A stretch of DNA of 64,000 nt from Microcebus murinus. Its lineage: Eukaryota; Chordata; Mammalia; Primates; Cheirogaleidae. The position numbers were made by a program, and so were the translations under genes. The stretch's first letter is position 1. The number at the start of each line of letters is the position of its first letter. The notes below the pieces were generated by a model. The model made no database searches and was not told the DNA's origin. It saw only the letters and a list, made by a program, of their open reading frames with translations. The DNA is taken from positions 7,153,501 through 7,217,500 of the forward strand of contig NC_134104.1 in assembly GCF_040939455.1 (NCBI RefSeq), in the 5' to 3' direction. This document shows positions 1 through 11,417 of this stretch, piece by piece.

Positions 1-227
1 ACAGCTGCTTTAAAATCCTCATATAATTCTAAAATCTGTATCATGTCAGTGTCAGTATTTGTCTTTTCTCATTCAGTTTGAGCTCTTTCTGTTTCTTGAT
101 GTGACAAGCAATTTATTTTTTATTGAAACCTAGACATTTTTGGTTTTCTAAGACCCTGTATCTTCTTTCAATCTTGTATGACAGCAGGCCTCCTCTGACA
201 TCACTCTAGTGGGTTGAGGGGGGGGGA

Positions 228-760
228 CACCTCATTGCCCCCTAGTGGAGTGTCAGCCTCCAGTGGTGCTGGGGTGGGGGAGAGGATACTTGTTACTGCT
301 AAATGGGAATGAGAATTCAGGCTCCCCACTGGGCCTCCGGGGACACCATCCTAGCCGGGCACCTCATTATTGCTTTTCACACGGTCTCCACCAACACTTT
401 GCAGGAGTGGCCTTTTTACTGCTGGGTGGGGTTGAATATCCTGACTCTACACTAGTCCTTTTCTGACACCACCCCAGTGGGGCTGTGTAGAGCCACCTCA
501 TTACTGCCAGATCTGTGTGGAAGTCCAGGCTCCTCATGTGGTCTCTAGGGGGTCTCTCTATCCTTCAGCAAGAATGGAAGTCCAGGATGCTCACTGTGTC
601 TTCCCTGCCACCACCTTGGTAGCAAGTTTGGACACCTCATTACAGCCTGGTGAGGGTGGAAGTCTTAGCTCCCCATTAGCCTTTGCTTCTGCAGTGGCAT
701 TGCTGTTTATTCTGTGGTGTTTGGCCGGCATGGAGAGGTTATCACTCGAAAGTGCTCTGT
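228..760. repeat. Degenerate tandem array, about 134-bp unit
   Basis: The phrase 'cacctcatt' recurs at 228, 360, 494 and 633, so the spacing is 132, 134 and 139 bases. Each copy is accompanied by related phrases such as 'gtggaagtccaggctcc' and 'ccccactgggcctcc'. This is a diverged tandem array of about four units. It resembles internal low-complexity arrays found in some old L1 or endogenous retroviral elements, so it may be part of a larger ancient repeat covering roughly 1-1000. The ORFs across it are shadows of the repeat. Confidence 0.6.
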
Positions 761-1865
761 CTTCTTAGACTACATCTTTCTTAGTCCTTTGGCTAGAGGA
801 AGCAGGCTTTCCTTGGGGCGTTTTTGTCTGCATCCATTGACATTTCCAAGTTGCTGTCTTCTCCAGTATCCATTCAGGGATGTATTATACAAAGCAAAAG
901 GAAAACTCAGGCAACTGGCCCCTGTTGCATTCCTCAGGTACCAAAGTCCCTAGCTGGTCCGCCTTCTATTTGCCTTTCAGAGTCAACTTGCGTTTGTTTT
1001 ATATACATTGTCAAGGATTTTTTTTAACTGTACTTAGTGAGAAGAACAGGGAAAAATCTATCTATTCCATCCTCCCCAAAGCTGAAATGAAGAAAGCAAT
1101 CGTAAATAGAAAACAGAAAGAAGAGACAAAAGAACAAAAATAACAACACACACAAACGATTAAAATGGCTTTCCTTATTTTCCTCCCCAGAGATCTCTGC
1201 TGCTGAGAATCAATTGCTAGGCACCTCATGAAGGGATCCCCTTCTCCCCCTCCCCTGCTCTACCCAAACAGAAGTTCAAGCTGAAAATATATGGCAAGAT
1301 GCACATACACACACACACACACAAAAAAAAAAAGATATGATTTCTATCCATGAATTTTCCCTAGTCCCCAGCCCCAGTAAATGTCACATTTGGTTATAAA
1401 ATTGAATTTCTCAAAGGAACACTTTTAAAATATTCCCCCGACTTAGTGTCTTTTATAACCACTGACACAGATGAGAGGTTGAAGAATCACATCTTCTTGC
1501 ACCCGACACTGTCTGGCATGCACGAGTAACAGGCTGGCTTCCTGGGGTGAGTCCAGGAAGGGTGGACTCTCTGGTGAGTCCACTCTGCTGTGGCAGAGTT
1601 CAGCAGGGACAGCGTTCTGTTTCGAGAGCAAGCATCCACGCCACCTCCCTAAATGCTGTCGGGGCCCCAGCGTGTGGCCTGGCTTGGGAAGCGGCCGTTG
1701 TTGTGTCCCGCTGGGTTTCCTGCCTGGCTGGGGGAGAGGGGGCTGCACATGGGTTCTCTAATATCGGGCAGCTTAGGCTTAAAATGGACTGATTTCCTGT
1801 CCAAAAACCTAGATCATGGCCCTCCCAAAAGCTGTGCACTGTCACGACCTCACACGTGCTCAGCC
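761..1865. other. No gene seen; possible continuation of an old repeat
   Basis: The first part (to about 1040) may continue the ancient repeat. It is followed by a purine-rich segment (1080-1150) and a short CA tract running into an A tract (1308-1334). I see no supported coding region. Confidence 0.4.
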
Positions 1866-1895
1866 ATGAATGAATGAATGAATGAATGAATGAAT
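1866..1895. repeat. (ATGA)n microsatellite
   Basis: Uninterrupted tetranucleotide repeat of about seven units. Confidence 0.9.
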
Positions 1896-3189
1896 CCCTT
1901 AGTCTTCACTACGACCCAGCCAGCTCTTGCAGGAAAGCATGACGTGTCGTCCCACAGCAGCGCAACGCGGCCCCAGGGGAGGAAACTGGCTCACTCCTGC
2001 CAATGGCAACTGCAGGCAGAAGCTAAGAGGCAGGAGAGAACTGGGCAGTGAGGCAGGCAGAGTCTGCCCTAGTACAACGTTGCGTCCCCGGGCAAACATA
2101 AAGCAGCCCAGTGACCATTCCAACCTCACCATTGGACTCGAGCAGCTCCTCCAAACAGGGTCAGCCTGCTGGGTCAGGTGATTACTTTCCAAACTTCCCT
2201 TATGCGTCGCAGTGTCCAGCCAGTCTGACCTTTTGTTCCGCCACCCTGTTCCCAGCATCACCCCCAATTGACCCCCCCACCTCTCCACCCACCCCTGATC
2301 CAATAAAGGAAACAACTACTTTATGCACAAAAGCAAGAGGAATCAGGAATGCTTTTCCGCCTTGAACTGTCACTGCATCCCAGAAACAATTTTGGAAGGG
2401 CTCTTACGGGTCATTTTATTGTATCCTTTCCTGGGACAGACACTCTTCTGGAAAATTCTGAACAAATGACCAGTCAGTAGCTCATGCCAAGAGACTCGTG
2501 ACTATTCAAAGACGCCCTCTTCGTTCTGTTCATTCTTTGGTTTTGAGTCGGGATTTTGTTTTCTCTTCTTTGGAAATAAAGGTATTCGTCCTTCTTAGTC
2601 TTTCAATTGATCCTGAAGTTGTCAAGTTGTCTCCTCTGGCCTGCTCTGCTACACTGTGAGTCACGGCCCCAGGAAGGACAAGTCCTGTGGCCAAGGAACG
2701 CACAGGTGCAGGGAGGCCGGGCACTCGGAATGGGATGACCAGGGACAGTGTCGAAAAGGATGTCAAACCTGAACTGAGTCCTCTAAGACAAGTAGGACTT
2801 AACTCTGCAGGCAAAGAAGGTAGGAACGGAGGGATGAAGCGATGCTATGAGCTCAGGGACCGGAGGGCCTGGTTTGGCTGGAGCATGGTATAGAAGGGAG
2901 AGGAGATCGGAAACGGCCTGGGGAGGTAGGTGGAAGCCGAGGCGTGAGGGGCAGGGTCCCGGCTCACTGTGGAACAGGACAATCTGGGAGTGCAGAGTGG
3001 CTGTCAGAGGACCCAATATACCCAGAACCCGGGCCATGGGCAACCTGGGAAAATAAAAGGGAAAGAAAGGAAAGAATATGGCATCTGCTCCCTTTCTTCT
3101 TGGGAACAGAGGGGGTTCAGCAAAGCTGGTACCTCAGATGAAGGTAGGCGGGTGGGAGAGGCATTGGCAAGGTTTAGGATCTCTGCAAG
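1896..3189. other. Unassigned non-coding sequence
   Basis: Largely single-copy-looking sequence with a C-rich stretch near 2260-2300. The ORFs on both strands are short, overlapping and without recognisable domains. No gene is supported. Confidence 0.4.
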
Positions 3190-3470
3190 ATCACCCTGGA
3201 GGCGCGACAAAAGCCCTTAGAACGAGGTTTGCCCAGAAAAGAGGCCGTAAACTGAGTATAATGAGATGAAGAGGAAATTCCCGGCCGCTTCCAAGATTCA
3301 GCACCCGGGGTTGAGTCCTGGGAACCTGGGGACAGGGGACTGAACCTAGAGCAGGTGCGTCTTGGGCGCCTGGGCAGGGGCTGCGGGCGCTCGCAGGCAC
3401 GGGCTCTGCCTGCTCCCATCGCCCGGGCGGCCTCAGCGCCTCCCTGCAGTCTAGCTCGGCATTTTCTTTG
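3190..3470. promoter_or_regulatory. CpG-rich patch (small CpG-island-like)
   Basis: About 18 CpG dinucleotides by eye in roughly 270 bases of about 60% GC. They are densest around 3365-3440 ('gcgggcgctcgcaggcac', 'catcgcccgggcggcc'). Most of the surrounding sequence is CpG-poor. No young CpG-rich repeat is recognised here, so it could be a small orphan CpG island, a promoter or an enhancer. A minus-strand ORF (3174-3560) crosses it but has no recognised domain. The patch is close to the minimum size usually required for a CpG island. Confidence 0.35.
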
Positions 3471-4469
3471 AAGGAAACTTCTCAATAGGACTTTGGTGAT
3501 AATGCTTGTCCCATATTTTATGATATTTCCAGGAGCTCTAGGAAAGGAGGAATGAGTCACTCACCAATATTCCAAGAAACCGACTACCCTGGGGGAATTC
3601 ACGAAACATGGCCCGGATATTGGTGCTGGGAGTCAAGAGTCTCGGGGTTTCGAGCCAGGGAGACACACACGCAGGGCTTAGGGGAACCCCTGGCAGCCAC
3701 GTGGTCCAGCAGTTTCCTAACTCTTATCCCTGCTACCCATTCCCCTTAGAAGCTCGTGTGCCCAACGTGCTTCCAAGAAAGCACCCAGGGGTGTGCTCCA
3801 GACCCTGCCCGCCACCTGTGAACTCACGCTGAAGCCAGAGGAATCAAGGTGATGTCAGCTCAGCTTAACCTCGAATCTGATTGATCTTTGTGCGACATCC
3901 TAATACCTCGGGCCATTGGGACCCTCCCTGGTCTGGTCAACAAGGCCACAGTGATTGCCTCAAAGGGACATTAGAAAGGCTATCTGGTGAGACAAAGGCT
4001 CTTTAACTGAGTATATAAGTGATAAACATTAACTTTCATCTGCAGAATTGTCCGCCAGTTCTGACAGGCAGGTTCTTAGTTCTTCAGACCCCCTTAGCTG
4101 CAGGAGAGCTTGTGCTCTGGCTTTGCCCACATGTCTCCGAGCATTTCCCTGGCTCCCCGGGTGGGTTTCCAAGGTGCTCACATGGGTCCCGGCCTCAGCC
4201 CCTTCCTCCTGGCACAGGCTCACCCCAACTCCAGCCCCAACCCCCCATCCTGAGCCACTCTGCCTGGCTCCATGGCCTTCCACAGACTCTGTCCTTGTTT
4301 TCTGTGTTGGCCTCCTGTCCCCTTCTCTTGCCAGGCGTTGGTCCACCTAGTGTCCCCACCTTCCCTCTCACTTTTCTCCACCTGGAATATTCTTCCTTCC
4401 TGTCCCCTGTCCCAGCCTTCTTCTCCCGCTTCTTGCCGCATTGAAGTTCCTCCTCCTGGCTCTGTGAGC
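3471..4469. other. Unassigned non-coding sequence
   Basis: No repeat family or coding exon is recognised. ORFs of 100-140 codons in the 4.0-4.6 kb part follow skewed C/T composition and lie on both strands, which argues against coding. Confidence 0.4.
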
Positions 4470-4600
4470 TAGAACTCCCTCTCTCCTCTGTCTGTCCCGT
4501 GTCTGTCTCTGTTCTTCTGTGTCTCTCCCTCCCTCTCCCCGTCCCTGATCCCCTCCCCTTCCGTCCCTTCCCTCTGAGGTCCCATAGAGCTCTCCTGTGT
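4470..4600. repeat. C/T-rich low-complexity tract
   Basis: Polypyrimidine-biased stretch made of ctc/tct/ccct units. It generates spurious long ORFs on the minus strand rich in Arg, Gly and Glu. Confidence 0.7.
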
Positions 4601-4861
4601 TGTCCCCCCACACTATGGATCACGGCTACTCATGTACACGTCCCGCCTTCCTGATGAAGCTGGCAGCTCTCCGCAGGCAGAGAGAGGTAAAGCCTCTACC
4701 TGGATGCCCTGTTATGGCTAGTGCACACCTGTGCAAATCAGTGAGTGCTTCAGCAGCAGAAGGTTCTAGCAAAGCTCTTAGACCTGCATTCTCACTGCTG
4801 CCTGCAGCTCAGACAGCTTGCATTTCCAGGCTCTTTGCCAGTCCTTAGTGATGAAGGCAGC

Positions 4862-5096
4862 ACCGTGGTGAAGGATGCAGGTGCTAAAGGACTTGTTGGG
4901 TCTGAGACTCAACTTTGTTCCTTACCAGCTGTGTGACCTAGGGCCATTTGCTAAACCTCTCTGTGCCTCAATTTCTCCATCTCCAAAATGGGAGTGACAG
5001 TACCTATTTCAGGGTGTCTTTGTGAGGAGTAAATGAGTTAGTCTAGTAATGCGACAATGTAGCACCAGGCTGTAATAAATGTGAAATAAACATCAG
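4862..5096 (+). repeat. MIR SINE
   Basis: Contains the MIR core in order: 'agctgtgtgacctagggcc', 'tgcctcaatttctccatct', 'aaaatgggagtgacagtacc', then a 3' part with 'aggagtaaatgagtta' and 'aataaatgtgaa'. Near full-length copy. Confidence 0.85.
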
Positions 5097-5099
5097 GAG

Positions 5100-5205
5100 T
5101 TACTATTTTTATATTTTTTCATATTTATTTTTTCGATTTTCATATTTTTCTTTATTTTTATGTATATTTTTATAATTATATCTATTTTAATATATTTCTA
5201 TGGCC
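5100..5205. repeat. AT-rich low-complexity tract
   Basis: Over 85% A+T, with repeated 'tatttttat'-like units just after the MIR. Confidence 0.75.
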
Positions 5206-5888
5206 CCAAACCATGCTTACATGCAGGCCACTCATTTCCGTTTGTTTTCCATTAGACAAAAAGCTGATTAGTGGTTCTTGCTTGCTCTGGCCTGTGTTTT
5301 CCGGCAGCGAGTCAAGGATGTCTAAGTGATGCCACGATGAAGAACACTCACTCGGCTGGCTATCTGAGGCTGTGGCATTTTCCATTTAAATCAGTCCTCA
5401 GGTGACCTGCCGTCGTGGTGTCAGGACGGACGGGGACGATGTACAGAGAACCCAAGGGACAAGTGGGCTATTCTCAGGGCCCTGGTGTCACCTGGAGGGA
5501 GGCCCAGAGGAGGACACCGGTTCAGGAAATGGCTTTACCATTTCCCACTTTGCATAAATGTTCCCTTGGATGGTTGTATTTTGAAAAAAAAAAAAAAATC
5601 ACAGTTTTCTGATGAATATAAGCACACATTTCAGAGGGATAAAAATATCCGAGATGCAAATATAACTGCTTTGAAATACATCAACCATGATGAGTTTCCC
5701 CCTCATCCTTAAGAGCCTGCTTCTGGGGAGCAGAAAGCAAGCAGCAGGCAGCGCCGCGGAAACTGCAGGCCGAGCCGAGCCGGGCTCCCAGCTCCTGCCC
5801 TGTGACTGAGGGAGCCCCGTGCAGCTGAAAAGCACTTTCCACCCTCTCTGAGACCTCTGTGTTCGTGAATCCATCTCTCCCTCTCCCC

Positions 5889-5889
5889 A

Positions 5890-5941
<52 letters not shown>
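5889..5941. repeat. Compound (CT)n(CA)n microsatellite
   Basis: About 11 CT units pass directly into about 15 CA units. The long Cys/Val and Arg/Glu runs in minus-strand ORFs here are translations of this repeat. Confidence 0.95.
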
Positions 5942-5944
<3 letters not shown>

Positions 5945-6699
5945 TGTCTCAGCCTTCCCTTTGAGCTACAGTCAGATGCAGTTATAATTGCCCTCATTGA
6001 AAGCACCTCTGTCATTTCAGACAATCCGAGAGGAGTAGGAATCTGGCGTGGTCTCGGTAGAAAGCCACCCTCTCCTCAGCTGAAACAAACGCGTGAGTGT
6101 AAATTACACACGCATGCACATTCACCGAACAAACTGCTCCACCTTTATTTACCGTCCCAGGTGTGGTAGACAGAATATGGTTAGACAAAAGGAAAACTAA
6201 GTCCCCATTGCCCCTGAGAGCCTATACTCTACCCGAGGAGTTTGGTGTGGTTTTAACGAGACACTTAACCTTTTTTTGGAGCATCTATGAATGTGTTTTG
6301 CTCAAACATGTCACCGTGATTCCCCCAAACTTTAAAATGTTTCCGTGCATGTATTCCATTAAACGTACAACAATACTATTGTGGGGTGCCTGCTAGAGCC
6401 AAGGAGCCTCGCTCCTCCGAGCAGCGTGCCAAGGTTCCGGAACCTTGCATTCTGGTGGCGGGTGGTGAAATGCAAATGCTGTTGTAGGTTGCACCAGCTG
6501 TTGTCACTCTTGATGAGTAGTCCCCTGAGAGGCTGGCAGCCTTGCGTCTTGTTAGCTTTGGGGAAAATTGCTCTGTTATTTTTGGCACAAATGCCAGAGG
6601 TCAGTATTTGTCCTCAAATAGCAAGAACAGGTTCTAACCCTTGGCCCCGCATGGTAGCCAGACAGAATAATGATTACACACACGTGGGCACGGCCCTGG
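5942..6699. other. Unassigned non-coding sequence
   Basis: The phrase 'gtgtggtagacagaata' near 6160 resembles the start of some MLT1-type LTRs, but the following sequence is too diverged to assign. No coding region is supported. Confidence 0.3.
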
Positions 6700-6885
6700 G
6701 GTACGCTTACATGCGGGTCCCCTTTGTTCCTCGCAACAGGCCCCTGAACCAGAGAATACAAATGCCAAATATCCCCACTCTCCAGATGAGAGAACTAAAG
6801 CTTCTAGGCTAATCCATAGCAAGTGGCTAAGAAGTGGTAAAGCCAAAAACCTTTCCAGGCTCAGGCTTCCAAACTCCTGTACACT
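6700..6885 (-). repeat. MIR-like SINE fragment
   Basis: Reverse-complement MIR order is visible: 'ccactctccagatgagaga', then 'taaagcttctaggctaatcc', then 'agtggtaaagcc'. It is diverged. Confidence 0.5.
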
Positions 6886-6932
6886 ACCTCTCTCCCTCTC
6901 TCTCTATTTCTCCCTCGCTCTCTCGCTCTAAT
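6886..6932. repeat. C/T-rich simple repeat
   Basis: Run of tctctc/ctcgctct units. Confidence 0.7.
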
Positions 6933-9929
6933 GAGACATCCAAGCAGGATGGACACAGTAAAATAACAACAATAAATGTTCAGGCCAGAGGAAGCTCTTG
7001 TCTCCAGACCGGTATGAGTCCTGCATTCTTGATCTCCTTTTCATTTCAAAAGACAGATATGAGATGATTAACTCTGATACAGAAAAACCCTTGGCTCCCC
7101 AAGAAAAGATATCTTTTTTATGAAAGGTCTTGAAGCAAGCATATCTGTCTTTTCCACCTTAAAATGCCACCAATCATCACCCTCTCTCGCAAACGAAGCC
7201 GGTTCAGACATCCTCTTCACGTGGCAGATGACCTCAGGGGCAGGGGAGCCAGGGGCGGCCTCAGCAAACAGCAAACCACTTCAAAATGCGCAGCCCAGGA
7301 GACCGTGGCCAAAAAAGTATTAATAAAATGACTTGTCCAGGATCATAGGGCTTTGCAGCGGCCACAGGACTTGTGCACCACTCGCTGCCTCCCAGCACGA
7401 GGGCTGGGCAGGCAGGAGCCTCCAGATGAGGGTACTGGGAGGTGGGACTCCTGAATTTGCCAAACTTCCAGAGCCCCTTGGCCCCGTAACAAATTGTGCA
7501 ATGTGATACTCAGATGCATTTGTGCATAAACATACTTAGAAATAAAGCTCAGGAAAGACAGTCAGACACAACAGGGGGAACCACAAAGAGCAGGTGATGC
7601 CCAGCACAGTTCTTACGGATGAATTTGGGGAGGACAAGGATAAAGTGGAATTTGGGGTGTCCAGGCAGAAAAAATAGCACTTCCCAAGGCAGGAAGGTAC
7701 CAAACAGCCGTGGCTTGCACGTAGCTGTAGCTCCGGTGTGTGTGGAGGAGACAGGACCATCGGGCAATGGGCCCTGGGTGAAGGGGAGGCCGCATCCATG
7801 CTGGCTGGAGAAGAGCTGAAGGCTTCCAAGCAGGTCTGGTGTGTGTTTGAGGTAGAGACCCTGAGGCTATTTCAAGATAAACCTCAGTGCTGCCCGTGAG
7901 ACGGAGCAGGTAGAGGCAAGTGGAGGTGACATTAATAGTCCCCTAAACAGGCCACAGCTAGGAAAGAGCAGATCCAAAATATGCAAACTATCAGGGGTGA
8001 GGAAGAAAGAGGTGGCAATGGGTAGCAGGAGTTGAATGGAGAGGTCAGGGCTGGATACACAAACTTGGGAGTCGCCAGCCATTTGTGGAAATTAGGGACA
8101 TTGCTGCAGATGAGAATATTTGAAGAAAGAACATAGAAATGGCAAATCTAGGAAACGCCAACACAGCACGGGGACTGCTGTGTAAGGAATCTCATCCAAA
8201 TGGGCTCATGGGCGATGGTCCTCGAGATTTCTGGGAGGGTAGACTTTACTGATAAGGGAGGCGATGGGCTCGGTGCAAATTCCTTTCTTGGCATGTCACT
8301 CTCTTCGCTGGGCTTCCGCGCCATCAACTGCATCACTCTGGGGCTGGACTTGACAGTCTCTGAAAGGATCCCTTCCAGTTTTAATATGCTAGAACTCTAA
8401 ATCTCTTCCCAGTAATGTAAATCCAACAACCAGGACATTTACTGTGGAGGAAACTCTTGGCTTTAGAATAAGGAGGAGAGCTTGCTTGGGACCAAGAATG
8501 GAATGTAAATGCTTTATCGGGTACACACGCTGTGTAATTGCAAACATCAACTTTCTGATAATGAGGGAAGGACATAAGGCGTTTAAAGACATCCAATAGA
8601 ACGACTACACTACTTACACAAAAACATATGTCATGATTCCCACCATAAGTTGTGATATAGATGAGTCAGTCTGGGAGAGCTAAATTTAGAATTTTTAAGG
8701 GCCCCTCCCCCCTCGATGTCAGAAGATTCCATTTAACTCCAGGGAAGAGGAAAATGCTGATCCGGGCAGTATCTGCCATCTCTAGGGCTAGGATATCCTG
8801 CACATCTGAATAACAGTAGCTACAAGGACCACCCCAGGGCAAGGACTTGGGGCCAAAATGTTGCAGGGTCCTTAGGGGGCACAAGAGGTAAGGTGGTAGC
8901 ACACACACAAGGAAGCAGACAACCTTGACCGTGCTTCTTCAGGATCATATCCTGCCTGGAATCTGGGTGCCTGTGGTTTGGGGGGGTCTCACTGCGGATG
9001 CCATCAGAGGAAGGCCAAGAAGGAAAGGTCAGTGAACCAGCGTGAGGACGGACAGAACATGTGTCCAGATAACAGAGAGGCGAGTCACAGACCAGGACAC
9101 ACGGGGACTCGGTGCAGCTGGAGGGACCGATACAGCAGAGCTAGGCTGAGAGGTGACGCTGGGAGCCAATGACAGAGCAAACCAAGACAGAAGGAGGCTC
9201 CCACCCATCAGGGACAAATTCCACTGAGTTCCTGCCATGGGGTGGCTTTTATGCCTGAATGGTCACAACTCGCTGGGGTGGGCCAGTAAGCAGCCACGGT
9301 GCACACTGGCGTGGACAGGGTTGCTGTGACAAGTCCCTCTCTGCCTGTCTTCTCTGCCTCTCCTACACGCCACCCTCAGCCCCTCCCCTGGCCCGCACCG
9401 TGCTGTCTCTCTGCGTCTCGATACGAGCCATGTGGTAGCTAAATACCATGGGCGCAGCGCCACAGCCAGCAGGCTGGCAGATAGCAGTTCCTTAGCTCCT
9501 TCTGTTCCCAGGGGCAATTATTAGTTTAAGTAAGAGGCGGTGTCCCGATTTCATTGTTACGAATGCAGGGCTTGTGGAAACCAAGGGCACTTGCAACGTA
9601 CAAAGTCGCCTGTTGCCACCCTTTTGGTTTGGGAAGAGCGCCACGAGGGGGATGAATAACGGTTTCGCCAACTGCGCTGCGACACCCCAGCCATGACACG
9701 CCGACTCAGGTGCCAGCCGGGCTGCCGTGACACGCCTGCCACTGTGCTGGGGCCGTGGGGGGAGAGTAAATGCCACCCTGGGCTTCTCAGAACTAAACTT
9801 TTGATGATAGAGGAGCTGGAGCACGACAGTGTGAGAGCAAGAGTGAGTGACATAACGATTACCGGTGACGGAGCGCTAGGGCTGCTTATAAATAAAAGGT
9901 CAGAGGAAGAAAGATAACAGCATAAAATA
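6933..9929. other. Unassigned sequence, possible ancient repeats
   Basis: About 3 kb with no recognisable exon. Around 7560-8060 the phrases ('cttcccaaggcaggaaggtacc' type) recall an old dispersed repeat that also seems present near 16.6-17.0 kb, 61.9-62.2 kb and 63.7-63.9 kb, but I cannot name it. ORFs such as 9557-9955 (-) and 9492-9824 (-) overlap each other and lack domains. Confidence 0.3.
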
Positions 9930-10520
9930 ACAACACACCATTTTTTGCCTATCAATGGGGCAAAGATTGGTGGGGGAAAGCACTAATGCCATTGGCAAGT
10001 GGACAAGAACGTGAGGAAGGGTACACTTCTATACACTGTCGGACATAAACGTTGTGGGACAACTGAACACTGTGTCAGCATTTTTAGCATTTACACTTTA
10101 CGCCCAAGCCATACCTAACCTTGGGATTTATGCTCAGCAAGTAACAGACAGGTGCACGATGATATAAGTTCAAAGATGCTCATTGCAGTATTTTATAAAA
10201 TAGTGAAAAATTCAAACTTAATTAAATGGGGTCTGGTTAAGGAAACTGTGGCATAACCCGTGATGAATGCTATGCAGTCAATAAAAAAATGATGATATAT
10301 TCTACCATTCCTGACATAGAAAGATGTATGATATGGTGTTAAGTGAAAAAGTCACTTAGACAATATTGTATGTACCGTGTAGATATCTATATCTATAAAA
10401 ATGGGATCGTATTTCCATATCTGTAAATATTTGCAGGTAGAGAAATGGGCCTTGAAAGTGTTCACCAAAATTCAACAGTGATTTCCTCTGGGCATGTCAC
10501 TATGAGAGAAATGTATTTCC
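9930..10520 (+). repeat. Old L1 3' segment
   Basis: Shows the conserved order of the old L1 3' end in sense: an ORF2-end-like stretch ('attggcaagtggacaaga', 'ggaagggtacacttctat'), 'gctcattgcagtattttat', 'aatggggtctggttaagg', 'aatgctatgcagtcaataa', 'gtgttaagtgaaaaagtca'. Highly diverged, so a Mesozoic to early Cenozoic L1M-type copy is likely. Confidence 0.8.
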
Positions 10521-10892
10521 ATATTTATAATTTTTCAATATTTTCTTAGATATTTTCTTTGTATCTAATGAGCATGTTTTGGTTTCACAATCAGAAAAAT
10601 AAGGCTGCAAAAAAAGTAAAATAATAACGGGCAATGTTTCAGTTACTACATATGTTAGGAACCCAAGGAAGTTAAAGAACCCCAAAGAAATCTGAAGACA
10701 TTAAAGAGAACTGTTCAGTAGAGATGGCCATTATTCTTAATAGCTCCAAAGTCATTTTTAATTAGGACAGATTGAATTTCTGTAGGTATTATTCTGGCTC
10801 TCAGACTCAGTGGGTTATAACCTATATCCCAGTTGAAACAAAATGTTTTCAGCCCAAAATAAATAAGGTTATAAACCCATCAAAACTGATGA

Positions 10893-11183
10893 CTTTCAAA
10901 AGACTCCATGAACCCAAAAAGTAAGACAAAGAAAGATGTACAAAATCCACTTCGATTTTTGGAAAAAAGAAACCAAATGACTACAAAAATATCAGCTCCA
11001 AAAATACCAAGAAAGCTTCTACAGGGGAAAACAGAGAGCAAAAAAAAATTGGCATATGGATGTCAAAAATCCAGTGTCAAAGAGGTTTTGAAAACTGGTC
11101 GTGCGTCACCAATTATATATATCCAAGATCAGTGTGACAGACATTTATTTCCAAGAGCAATGGGAAGTTTTTTAATGCCCTAA
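10893..11183 (+). CDS. Lysine-rich stop-bounded ORF, possible exon
   Basis: An open frame of about 96 codons (first ATG at 10,908, stop at 11,181-11,183) encodes a basic, Lys/Ser-rich segment containing 'PKIPRKLLQGKTESKKK' and 'SSVKEVLKTGRASP', then a hydrophobic end. The region is A-rich, which by itself favours Lys codons and long frames, so this may be chance. It lies 183 bases upstream of a much better exon candidate on the same strand. I see no strong acceptor: the best AG, just after 'gatgactttcaaaag', lacks a pyrimidine tract. I do not recognise a family. It could be a diverged exon, a pseudoexon or noise. Confidence 0.2.
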   Translation, partial: LSKDSMNPKSKTKKDVQNPLRFLEKRNQMTTKISAPKIPRKLLQGKTESKKKLAYGCQKSSVKEVLKTGRASPIIYIQDQCDRHLFPRAMGSFLMP

Positions 11184-11365
11184 AAATCTCTTTTCAGTGA
11201 CTGATAATACAGCTATAATGTGAGATTTTTTTTACTCATTTAATTATTGGAAACCAAATTCTGACCTAGAAAAAAGAAGGAAGAGAGATACACCTATAAG
11301 CAACACCTTATATCAGTTCATATCTAAGACTTTTAATACATAATTGTCTTTCTTCTCACCTCCAG

Positions 11366-11417
11366 GAGAAGCACAAAGAAGAAACTACAGCAATGGCCAA
11401 GTTGACAGAATCCATGA
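11366..11417 (+). CDS. Candidate internal coding exon (52 bp)
   Basis: A clean acceptor (pyrimidine tract 'ttgtctttcttctcacctcc' followed by AG) is joined to a short open block and a consensus-like donor (ATGA then gtgagt). The frame read from the first base gives 'EKHKEETTAMAKLTESM' plus one leftover base, so the exon would start in phase 0 and end in phase 1. The peptide is charged and helix-prone, as in coiled-coil proteins. There is no surrounding repeat. The start and end were chosen from the splice signals, not from a homologue. The next same-strand exon candidate is 17.6 kb downstream at 29,038. The family is not recognised. Splice-like signals around short open blocks do occur by chance in 64 kb, so confidence is modest. 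Confidence 0.35.

Noticed and set aside
4195..4623. Minus-strand ORF of 142 codons rich in Arg, Gly, Glu
   Set aside because: It is a translation of a CT-rich low-complexity tract.
5599..6024. Minus-strand ORF with Cys/Val and Arg/Glu runs
   Set aside because: The runs come from the (CT)n(CA)n microsatellite.
9930..10520. Possible coding exon in the A/T-rich segment
   Set aside because: The sequence follows the order of an old L1 3' end, with broken frames.
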